The notes under the pieces were generated by a model that was not told the DNA's origin, made no database searches, and saw only the letters and a list, made by a program, of their open reading frames with translations. The position numbers and the translations under genes were made by a program. A DNA stretch of 14,835 nt from an uncultured Eubacteriales bacterium (GTDB lineage: Bacteria > Bacillota > Clostridia > UBA1381 > UBA9506), in NCBI GenBank assembly GCA_902478395.1, contig CABSKZ010000038.1:1-14835 (forward strand). The letters are read 5' to 3'. How positions within the stretch are numbered: the first letter of the stretch is position 1; the number at the start of each line of letters is the position of its first letter. This document shows, piece by piece, positions 5,748-12,946 of this stretch.

Positions 5748-6040
5748 AATGAACCGCTCTGCTTGCCGCAAACTGGTAATATTTCATAAAAATAATTGAA
5801 TTGACAATGGATGCAAGATATAAAACAGCCCGCTTCGCTGTAGCGAAGTGGGCTGTAAAACTTTCAATTTATAATCTGTTGCATGTGCGATGCAGTCGCA
5901 AACTTTAAACGCATTTTATATATCCTGCTAAAATATTTTATGGCCAGTAGAAAAATTCCGGCGGCTATACTATTTTACTGAAGTTTATAAACTGTTCGGC
6001 CACCCATTTGCATGCTATGTCCAGAAAAAGTTTTCTGTTT
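5748..6040. other. Convergent intergenic region
   Basis: About 290 bases between the SGNH hydrolase stop and the regulator stop. Apart from the 15-bp hairpin at 5825-5856 it holds a small competing hairpin pair around 5880-5902 (TGCAT/ATGCA and TGCGA/TCGCA). No gene is seen. Confidence 0.5.
5825..5856. terminator. Convergent terminator hairpin
   Basis: ACAGCCCGCTTCGCT pairs with AGCGAAGTGGGCTGT: 15 consecutive pairs with one G-T wobble and only two unpaired bases between the arms. On the minus strand it is followed by TTTTATATC, so it is a better terminator for the regulator gene (185 bases after its stop) than for the SGNH gene, which it also follows by about 77 bases. Confidence 0.7.
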
Positions 6041-8287
6041 CTAGCGCTGCCGGTACACTGTGGGGGAAATGCCGGTATACCGTTTAAATGCCCGCCTAAA
6101 CGATGCACTGCTGTTATAGCCAACTGCGGTTGCAATCTGTTCAATTGAATATTTATAATCCTCAAGCAGTTTAAAAGATGCTTCAATTCGTGTTTTTTCT
6201 ACATACTCCAAAAAATTGTATCCCGTATGCTCCTTGAAAAAGCGAGAGGCATATTCCTCAGAGATATGAAAATGCTGCGCAAAGGTCTGCCGTCCCAAAT
6301 CTGGATTGGGGTATTGCCGCTCGATGAAAGCGAACATGGAGGCACTGAGGTCATTGTAGCTGCTCGCCGTGCAGGAATAAATGGCGTCAAGGAGCGCGGA
6401 GAAGGAGGAAAACATACTTTGTGTGGAGCTTTCTTTTGTCAGCTTCTTTAAAAAGGGACCGATCTCATTTTCCTGTTGTGTGGTAATATCTATCCGGTCC
6501 AGAATTTTGTAAATTGTTCCCTTCATATTATAAAATAAATATTCCTGAGAATCTGATGTCAGAATTCTGTTTTCACAGTTTTCCTGCTCGAGAATCCCGG
6601 TAATTTCATGAATGGTATCTTGTTTTCCTTTCTGTACCGCGTTTATTAGCTGTATTTCGAGTTCTATCGGGTAATAGCAGCGGTTTGAGCCGATGGGGCT
6701 TTTGACGAACCAGATGATGTCATTCGTTTCTGTCTGAATTCCATACTCCAATGATTCCCGTGCGTTTTGATAGGAATACGTAGCATCTTTTAAATCATTA
6801 AATACCGAACCGATTGCGGCTTTAAGGGAAACCCCCAGTGTTTCTCTTAATTTTTTGCTGATTTCATTGATGAGCCGCTCAATGGCTACCGTAGAATCAT
6901 CGGCATCGTTCATTTCGAGGATAGCGGTAATTTCATTTTCGGCGCTGTCGCAGGACAGTATTTTTTGTGTGCTGTCAAAAGAGTTTTTCATGAGCGTTTT
7001 CGCCGCGGAGATTTTTTCAATACTATGCCGGATGTTATCCTCATTCGAAACAAGCGAAAGGATCATGACAATAAATTCTTCCCCGTCCATGTGGATATTC
7101 ATGTAATTCATCTGCTCATTGATAATCTGGGGATCGCGCAATTCACCGCTGATGAGAGATTTTGTAAAGTTCGCTTTCATTAGGCCTAGATTCGATTTGA
7201 TATGTTCTTTAAAGCTGGCGTCTGTATCGATAAGCTGTGTGAGAGCGTCGGAAATAATATCTAGCTCATTCGCGGAACCGTTCTCTTTCTTATCATAGCC
7301 ACTGAGTTTTGACACAATCGCACCAATTGGCTTGAAATTATGCCGTGACAAATAGAAGGCCACGAAAATGCTGACAACAGCGGCCAGAATTAATGAAAGA
7401 ATGTGCAGGGAACGCATAATGTTTAAATTTTTAGTGACAGAACGGTACGGTACTGCGGCGGCAAAGGTCCGGTTTTCGGCGGAAACCTTGTACAGCATAT
7501 ACTTTTCCCCGTTTAGTGTGCGTTGCTCGCTTTGTCCCTCGGGCAAAGCCTGTATGGCAGGGGCGTTTTCCGACGCTGTAATCAGTTCGCCGTTTTCTCC
7601 GAATAAATAAAAATATCCATCATCTGCAGCCAAAGATCGTTCGAATATATTCAATAACTTCTCATTGTTAATGATGATAATGATGGCGCCGGTTATTTTA
7701 TCGGCGTCGCCGAGGGGAAAGGAGCTTAAATAGAGAATTTTCCTTTTAGAGGCCTGTCCGTCAAAAACCGAAACCTCAGGGCAAATGCTGCGGTAATGAA
7801 AACGCAGAAAATACTCTTCACAGGCCTGATGGAAATTCAGACCGTCAATTTTAATAAATTCGTCATAGAACAGGTCTGCAGGAAATACGGAAGTGGAGTT
7901 GGCAATGAGATTACTCTCTTTTGAATACAGATAAATGTTATCAACAAGCGCATTCGTTCCCGTATAAGACTTCAGAAAGTTGATGGTTTCCAGCCCCGTA
8001 TATGGCCCTGAGCTGTCCGTTGGGAGCGCGTGGATATTGCTGCTTAAAAATTTCACAACATGGCGGTTAGAGAGTATCTGCCGTTCGATATTGTTAATTT
8101 CACCAAATGATTGATTAATGATTTGCTGTGTCTGTGAAAGACTCCCGTAAAAACGCTGCTCATTATAGTCCTCAATTGTATCCATCAAGGTGAAGTAGGA
8201 CATCACTCCTGCTGTAAACGGAATTAGGACAATAATGAGATAAGATACGAAAAAACGCTTTAAGATGGAAGAATTGCGTTTGAACAT
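6041..8287 (-). CDS. Membrane-bound AraC-family sensor and transcription regulator
   Basis: 748-residue one-protein sensor and regulator. Residues 13-35 are a transmembrane helix after a basic N-terminus. Residues about 36-290 form an extracytoplasmic ligand-sensing domain of dCACHE-like pattern. Residues 293-313 are a second transmembrane helix, followed by a linker. Residues about 370-540 resemble the degenerate middle domain of such regulators (AIGSVFNDLKDATYSYQNA). Residues 647-748 are the AraC DNA-binding domain with two helix-turn-helix motifs (664-689 and 713-737, the latter IEQIATAVGYNSSASFRRAFK, then GISPTVYR). Proteins of this plan in Bacillota usually activate neighbouring carbohydrate-uptake genes. 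An in-frame GTG at 8305 would add six residues but overlaps the GGGAGGA ribosome binding site; the ATG at 8287 is preferred. It is divergent from the solute-binding protein gene, its likely target. Confidence 0.92.
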   Translation of the reverse strand: MFKRNSSILKRFFVSYLIIVLIPFTAGVMSYFTLMDTIEDYNEQRFYGSLSQTQQIINQSFGEINNIERQILSNRHVVKFLSSNIHALPTDSSGPYTGLETINFLKSYTGTNALVDNIYLYSKESNLIANSTSVFPADLFYDEFIKIDGLNFHQACEEYFLRFHYRSICPEVSVFDGQASKRKILYLSSFPLGDADKITGAIIIIINNEKLLNIFERSLAADDGYFYLFGENGELITASENAPAIQALPEGQSEQRTLNGEKYMLYKVSAENRTFAAAVPYRSVTKNLNIMRSLHILSLILAAVVSIFVAFYLSRHNFKPIGAIVSKLSGYDKKENGSANELDIISDALTQLIDTDASFKEHIKSNLGLMKANFTKSLISGELRDPQIINEQMNYMNIHMDGEEFIVMILSLVSNEDNIRHSIEKISAAKTLMKNSFDSTQKILSCDSAENEITAILEMNDADDSTVAIERLINEISKKLRETLGVSLKAAIGSVFNDLKDATYSYQNARESLEYGIQTETNDIIWFVKSPIGSNRCYYPIELEIQLINAVQKGKQDTIHEITGILEQENCENRILTSDSQEYLFYNMKGTIYKILDRIDITTQQENEIGPFLKKLTKESSTQSMFSSFSALLDAIYSCTASSYNDLSASMFAFIERQYPNPDLGRQTFAQHFHISEEYASRFFKEHTGYNFLEYVEKTRIEASFKLLEDYKYSIEQIATAVGYNSSASFRRAFKRYTGISPTVYRQR

Positions 8288-8316
8288 ATAAATTCCTCCC
8301 GACACTTAATAAATTC

Positions 8317-8345
8317 ATTATATTATAAAAGGTCGAACGTGTAAA
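8317..8345 (-). promoter_or_regulatory. Promoter of the AraC regulator gene
   Basis: On the minus strand TTTACA (8340-8345), a 17-base spacer and TATAAT (8317-8322), close to consensus. The predicted leader is only about 23 bases and includes GGGAGGA just before the ATG at 8287. Confidence 0.8.
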
Positions 8346-8512
8346 GAAGCAGATTCCACGAAACTGAGAAAATGCCCATACAATTTGTGACATGCGAATT
8401 GTGATAGAATTTGTATGCTCCGAGGCTGGTAATAGAGATAAATATTGGAAGTATACCCAAAAGTTCGAATATATTCGTGTCGTAATTGTACGCTTTATGG
8501 GATATTGGCTCT

Positions 8513-8540
8513 TTCTAATTGTTTGCTGTCCCGGTATAAT
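8513..8540 (+). promoter_or_regulatory. Activator-type promoter of the solute-binding protein gene
   Basis: A consensus TATAAT (8535-8540) has no good -35: the best matches are TTCTAA or TTTCTA at 8512-8518. A TAATTGT element overlaps this place. A good -10 with a poor -35 fits control by the divergent AraC-type activator. The leader is about 25 bases, with GGGAGGG (8557-8563) six bases before the ATG. Confidence 0.55.
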
Positions 8541-8569
8541 GAAATTAAAGGAATACGGGAGGGAATTCG

Positions 8570-10117
8570 ATGCGGAAACAATTGCTTGTTGTGATTTCAT
8601 GTTTGCTTATTGCCAGTGCCGCTCTTGCCGGATGTGGACAAAAGAAGGATACAAAGGCCGAGGCAGCCGCGAACAAATTTACATGGTGGGTAAGCCTATA
8701 TTCCCATGTTGGACAAACAGCGGACAACTTCGCAGACACCGCGTTTTATCAGGAACTGATGCGGCGGACCAATACGCAGATTGAGTTCATCCATCCGGCG
8801 CCGGGGCAGGAAACGGAAGATTTTAACCTGATGCTGGCGACAAAAGAACTGCCGGATATAATTGAACGGGACTTTTTACTATATAAAGGGGGGCCGCAGA
8901 AAGCGGTTGACGATGGCATAATCATTGAACTGGATCCCTATCTGGAGGGAGATGCGCCGAACTATTCAAAATTGCTAAAGGAACATCCTGATTGGGACAA
9001 ACAGGTGAAGCTGGATTCCGGTAAACATTATACGTTCGCGTTTCTGCGCGGAGACGATTCACTTACATATTGGTCAGGCCCGCAAATTAGGACCGATCTG
9101 CTGCAAAAAGCAGGTTTGCCTCTCCCTGAAACCATTGGGGAATGGGAGCAGACGCTGAAAGCGTTTCAGGGAATGGGCATCAAATATCCACTTTCCATAA
9201 CAGGCGTATATACGAAAGGAATGTTTATTGGAGCGTACGGCGTCGCCAAGGAGTATTACCTGGACGGTGGTGTGGTGAAATATGGTCCGCTGCAGCAGGG
9301 TTACCGGGATTTTATCGAGTTGTTTCGAAGATGGTATCGCGAGGGACTTTTAGATCCGGACTTTTTTATGCAGGATGCCAAGACGCTCGGTGTGAAAATT
9401 TTGAACGGCAATGTGGGTGCGTTTATCGGATCGGCCGGCGGCGATATGGGAAGGTATCTCAGGGAATTACCTTCAAATGTTCCAGGAGCTGGCTTGTCTG
9501 GCACGAAATACGCAGTTTTACAAAAAGGGGATATCCCACGGCTGGCGCAAAATGAGTTTAACTATGTGCCGAACAACAGCGTGTCGGTCACGACCGCCTG
9601 TGAGAATCCGAAGGATGCAATTCGTTTTCTGGATTACAATTACAGCGAAGAGGGGTACATGCTGAACAATTTCGGAATAGAGGGTGTTTCATATGTGATG
9701 GAAAACGGATACCCTGCCTATACCGATTTGATTACAAATAATCCTGACGGACTGCCGATGATTTATGCAATGGGGCAGTACATGGCCAGCTGTTATGGAG
9801 GACCTTTCGTGCAGGACAAGCGCTATTACGAACAGTACCTCCAGATGCCGGAACAGCGGAGAGCGGTTGCGCTGTGGGAACAGCAGGATACAGACGGGAG
9901 GATCCCGGCAGTAACTTTTACAACATCGGAAGCAGCGGTAAATGCGACAAAAGGAAGTGAATTAACCGCTTATGTGGACGAAAATACGCTGAAATTTATC
10001 ACCGGACAGCTTCCAATGGAAAAATACGATGAATTTCAGGAGATGATATATAAGCTTGGCGTACAGGAGATGCTTGACATATACCAGGCTGCTTTAGACA
10101 GATACCAATCGAGGTAA
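8570..10117 (+). CDS. Extracellular solute-binding lipoprotein, family 1 (LplA/YtcQ-like)
   Basis: 515-residue ABC-type substrate-binding lipoprotein. Residues 1-22 are a lipoprotein signal with lipobox LAGC (19-22), so Cys22 should carry the lipid anchoring it outside the membrane. The mature part starts with a Lys/Glu/Ala-rich linker and a FTWWVSLY strand. The segment near residues 174-200 (RTDLLQKAGLPLPETIGEWE) is typical of the long oligosaccharide-binding proteins of the LplA/YtcQ type in Bacillota. These normally deliver complex sugars to LplB/YtcP-type permeases. Here no permease follows; the next gene encodes an SLH protein after a 105-base gap with a hairpin. The divergent AraC sensor very probably controls it. 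It could work with permeases encoded elsewhere, or serve sensing by presenting ligand to the regulator. Substrate unknown. Confidence 0.92.
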   Translation: MRKQLLVVISCLLIASAALAGCGQKKDTKAEAAANKFTWWVSLYSHVGQTADNFADTAFYQELMRRTNTQIEFIHPAPGQETEDFNLMLATKELPDIIERDFLLYKGGPQKAVDDGIIIELDPYLEGDAPNYSKLLKEHPDWDKQVKLDSGKHYTFAFLRGDDSLTYWSGPQIRTDLLQKAGLPLPETIGEWEQTLKAFQGMGIKYPLSITGVYTKGMFIGAYGVAKEYYLDGGVVKYGPLQQGYRDFIELFRRWYREGLLDPDFFMQDAKTLGVKILNGNVGAFIGSAGGDMGRYLRELPSNVPGAGLSGTKYAVLQKGDIPRLAQNEFNYVPNNSVSVTTACENPKDAIRFLDYNYSEEGYMLNNFGIEGVSYVMENGYPAYTDLITNNPDGLPMIYAMGQYMASCYGGPFVQDKRYYEQYLQMPEQRRAVALWEQQDTDGRIPAVTFTTSEAAVNATKGSELTAYVDENTLKFITGQLPMEKYDEFQEMIYKLGVQEMLDIYQAALDRYQSR

Positions 10118-10126
10118 TTTATGTGT

Positions 10127-10153
10127 GAACGGGGAAAACAATCTACCCCGTTC
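10127..10153 (+). other. Hairpin between binding-protein and SLH genes
   Basis: GAACGGGG (10127-10134) and CCCCGTTC (10146-10153) pair perfectly over an 11-base loop, starting nine bases after the lipoprotein stop codon. No T-tract follows directly (CAGCGGTACC), so it is more likely an mRNA-stabilising or processing hairpin, or a partial terminator, than a full terminator. Confidence 0.55.
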
Positions 10154-10170
10154 CAGCGGTACCAATTTGT

Positions 10171-10198
10171 TTGGGTTCAATATCATTTATGTTATAAA
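10171..10198 (+). promoter_or_regulatory. Weak candidate promoter before the SLH gene
   Basis: TTGGGT (10171-10176), a 16-base spacer and TATAAA (10193-10198). AATTTGT (10164-10170), the element repeated in the divergent region upstream, directly precedes the -35. The predicted start would fall at the ribosome binding site, so the leader would be very short. Read-through from the lipoprotein promoter is equally possible. Confidence 0.25.
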
Positions 10199-10222
10199 AA
10201 ATCACAGGAGGGATTTTGTAGT

Positions 10223-12931
10223 ATGAAAAGAATCATAGCAATCTTAACCACTGTGTTTCTTTTTGCCACATCTTTGGGTTTTGTGTTTGCAGAAGAACCT
10301 GCGGCTGTTGAGCAATTAGACGCAGTGCAGAGCAGGATCGTTTCCCTTGGGATTATGCAGGGATACGAGGACGGGAGCTTCCGTCCAGAGGAAACACTTT
10401 CGAGGGCAGAATTTGCGGCTGTAATCGTCCGTCTTCTCCGGATTTCGTCAGCGTCGATGTATCAGGATGAACCATCCTTGTATACGGATGTTGGAGATGA
10501 TTTCTGGGCAAAATCGGACATTATGCTGGTAACGAAGCTGGGGTATATGAACGGTGTTGGCGGCGGGCTGTTCCTGCCGGATGCCGACGCGACCATTCAG
10601 CAGGCGGCAAAGGTGTTGACAACAGTCCTTGGCTATGGGGCGTTGGTCTCAAATCCAGCGGACGGGTATGGCGCATATATGACACAGGCGGCAAGAATTG
10701 GCCTGCTCAAAGGCATTCAAACAGGGACGGACGAAGCCATACTGCGCGGTGAGCTTGCAAGAATGATTGACAACGCGCTCGACATCGACCTGTTGGTCGA
10801 AGTAACCAAAAACGGCCAAACCGCTTATGAGGTTGACAGCGGCAATACATTGCTTGGAACATTTTTGTCCGACGGCGCCGAGAAAAAAGGTGTTGTGGAA
10901 GCGACAAGGGAAACTTCGCTTGTCGGCGATGTCAACCTGGCGGAAGATGAAGTATTAATTGATGGCTACAGCTACCATGTGGGAGCGACAAACGCAAAAG
11001 AATTGCTTGGACAAAGCGTTTCTTTCTATATTCAGGAAATCGATTCAGAGGTCGTAATCCAAGGGATTTACCCACAGAAAAATAGGAATCAGGAATTGCA
11101 GCTGAAGGGAAGAGATATCAACAGCGCCACAGATAAAAAACTTACCTATTATGATGCGGATGATAGGGAACAATCAATCGATATAGCGCAAATCACCGTT
11201 GTATATAACGGCCGGGTTAAGAGAAATTTCCAGCCGCAGCAGTTTCAAAATGCAAATGTAAGTGCACGCTTTTTGGATAATGACGGGGACGATACGTATG
11301 AATATGCCTTTGTTTCTGCTTATGAATTAGCAGAAACGCTCAAATTAAATGATTTTGAACAGGAAATATACTTAAAGAATACGTTGTCCAGCGGCAAACG
11401 CTCCATCTCATATAAAGAAAGTAAGGATCAGACGGTTCTTCTTGTCAATGCCAAAGGGGAAACGATAGAACCAGAAGCCTTTAATGAAGAAGACTTGATG
11501 CTGGAAGTATACACCAGTTCTGACGGCAGAAATGTGAAGGTGGTTTTGTTAGACGAAAAGATCAATGGAGTCGTAGGCGCCGTAGAAACAGGAGGAAATG
11601 CTTCTGTTGTGGTTGATGGTGAGAACTACCTGCTGGCAGGAGATGCAGGCGGATATTTTGTCAGTCCGGCATCAATCAATGTTGGCTCGGCGTATGTGTT
11701 TACACTGGACAGCAATGGTGAGATTGTCAAAATGGAGGAAGATACGGAGGCTGGTGACTATCGGTATGCCTACATCTATGCGATTTCTTCACCGGCGCCC
11801 GGCGGTCTGACAAGGCAGCTGGATTTGAAATTAATGTCTGGAACCAAGGTGTCTATGGTTGAAGAAAACAGAAAGTATTATATCAAAGCGGTAGACAAGC
11901 AGGAACTGTACCAATTGCCGGTTGCGCAGAGAGTTGTGATAGACGGGGTACTGTACAAGGATGTCAGCGAGGCAGGACAGAAGCTTGCCGAGATTCATAA
12001 CCCATCCTCGAAACCTGAACTGGCACGCGGTAATGTAATTAAATATAAAGTAAACGCAGCAGGGGAAATTAACAGAATTGAAATTTTGAATCCGAAGGGA
12101 GATTACCTGTCCCGGAAGCTGAACGCAAAACAGCGGGTTCTTGGCGGCGACGCTAATCCGTTTGGGATGGATGATGAAACGATTGTCTTTTTTGTGCCGA
12201 AAAGCGGCCAGGAGGACGATATTGCCTGTGAAATGAAATTCGGAGAGGGCAGCTATTACTCGCTTGGGTTCGAACTGAAAGAAGATAAGCCAATCGCACG
12301 GACGGCAATCATCCAAAGCCCTCTTTCCGTTTTTGATACGTCTGATTTCGGCTCGGAGGAGAGAACAAAAATTGTCCAGGCTGTCACGGAAGGAATTAAT
12401 GCAGATGGAGAATCTGTTTTCCGTATTTCCGGGTATAACCGCAATGCGGTATTTAATATGACGACACGCCCCGGCATTCAGTCGGTAGAGGAGATCATGT
12501 CGAAATTACGTTGCGGAGATTTGGTACAATTTTCTACGGACTCTGACGGGCAGATTAACCGCATCCGCCGCATTACTTCCGTACCGGCAGGAAACGAATA
12601 TTACCATACGGGAGAATCTACCGCAACGGAATTGATATACGGCATAGCACAGGAAGCCCAGTCGGACACCTTAAGCGAAGGTGCAACAGAATATAACAAC
12701 CGGCTGGTTATCAGTCTGGATGAAGCCGGAATCGACACGAAGCCGTTCTTGCTGACGGTAGACGATTCTACGGCGCCTGATATTTATGTTTATCATGGTA
12801 AACAGCAAAAGGTGACGTCTGGAGATTTCAAGGATATCTTATCCGCCCAGGACGTCGGGACTGAAAGTGCGTCCCGTGTATTGCTTTACGCCACAGAGTC
12901 TGTGGTAAAAGCGATTATCATAGTGAAATAA
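10223..12931 (+). CDS. S-layer homology (SLH) domain surface protein
   Basis: 902-residue secreted protein anchored by SLH domains. Residues 1-23 are a signal peptide (MKRIIAILTTVFLFATS, cut near FVFA). Three SLH repeats follow at about 30-73 (IMQGYEDGSFRPEETLSRAE), 87-140 (FWAKSDI, then degenerate) and 145-190 (GLLKGIQTGTDEAILRGE). SLH domains bind pyruvylated secondary cell-wall polymers. The first has an SRAE variant of the TRAE motif; the others are less conserved. Residues about 190-902 are beta-rich and match no domain I recognise, but repeat a GN/DxI(x)nGEI-type motif (about 494, 602 and 762). The frame is open upstream to 10121, but that start has no ribosome binding site and would precede the signal peptide. 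The ATG at 10223 follows AGGAGGG (10206-10212) by 10 bases. The gene lies 15 bases before the next one, so they are co-transcribed. It may scaffold surface proteins of the locus. Confidence 0.9.
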   Translation: MKRIIAILTTVFLFATSLGFVFAEEPAAVEQLDAVQSRIVSLGIMQGYEDGSFRPEETLSRAEFAAVIVRLLRISSASMYQDEPSLYTDVGDDFWAKSDIMLVTKLGYMNGVGGGLFLPDADATIQQAAKVLTTVLGYGALVSNPADGYGAYMTQAARIGLLKGIQTGTDEAILRGELARMIDNALDIDLLVEVTKNGQTAYEVDSGNTLLGTFLSDGAEKKGVVEATRETSLVGDVNLAEDEVLIDGYSYHVGATNAKELLGQSVSFYIQEIDSEVVIQGIYPQKNRNQELQLKGRDINSATDKKLTYYDADDREQSIDIAQITVVYNGRVKRNFQPQQFQNANVSARFLDNDGDDTYEYAFVSAYELAETLKLNDFEQEIYLKNTLSSGKRSISYKESKDQTVLLVNAKGETIEPEAFNEEDLMLEVYTSSDGRNVKVVLLDEKINGVVGAVETGGNASVVVDGENYLLAGDAGGYFVSPASINVGSAYVFTLDSNGEIVKMEEDTEAGDYRYAYIYAISSPAPGGLTRQLDLKLMSGTKVSMVEENRKYYIKAVDKQELYQLPVAQRVVIDGVLYKDVSEAGQKLAEIHNPSSKPELARGNVIKYKVNAAGEINRIEILNPKGDYLSRKLNAKQRVLGGDANPFGMDDETIVFFVPKSGQEDDIACEMKFGEGSYYSLGFELKEDKPIARTAIIQSPLSVFDTSDFGSEERTKIVQAVTEGINADGESVFRISGYNRNAVFNMTTRPGIQSVEEIMSKLRCGDLVQFSTDSDGQINRIRRITSVPAGNEYYHTGESTATELIYGIAQEAQSDTLSEGATEYNNRLVISLDEAGIDTKPFLLTVDDSTAPDIYVYHGKQQKVTSGDFKDILSAQDVGTESASRVLLYATESVVKAIIIVK

Positions 12932-12939
12932 GGAGGAGG
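12932..12939 (+). promoter_or_regulatory. Ribosome binding site of the giant repeat protein gene
   Basis: AGGAGGAGG begins at the last base of the upstream stop codon and sits seven bases before the ATG at 12947. The match is excellent and fixes the start. Confidence 0.85.
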
Positions 12940-12946
12940 CTTACTT

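Larger units (their letters stand above)
8288..8569. promoter_or_regulatory. Divergent regulatory region between regulator and binding-protein genes
   Basis: 282 bases with promoters in both directions and no gene. Related elements lie near the regulator side: AATTTGTGA (8382-8390), AATTGTGAT (8397-8405) and AATTTGTAT (8408-8416), the outer flanks also forming an inverted repeat CATACAA/TTGTATG (8377-8383, 8411-8417). TAATTGT recurs at 8483-8489 and 8516-8522, the last overlapping the -35 position of the binding-protein promoter. A 12-bp palindrome CGAATATATTCG lies at 8466-8477. Direct repeats of this kind fit binding sites of an AraC-type activator (inference). Confidence 0.5.

Noticed and set aside
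8392..8784. 130-codon plus-strand frame over the divergent regulatory region
   Set aside because: It overlaps the start of the lipoprotein gene in another frame, has no ribosome binding site, and crosses both promoters.
10121..10222. Upstream extension of the SLH protein frame to ATG 10121
   Set aside because: No ribosome binding site; it would put 34 residues before a clear signal peptide and run through a perfect hairpin. The ATG at 10223 has AGGAGGG upstream.
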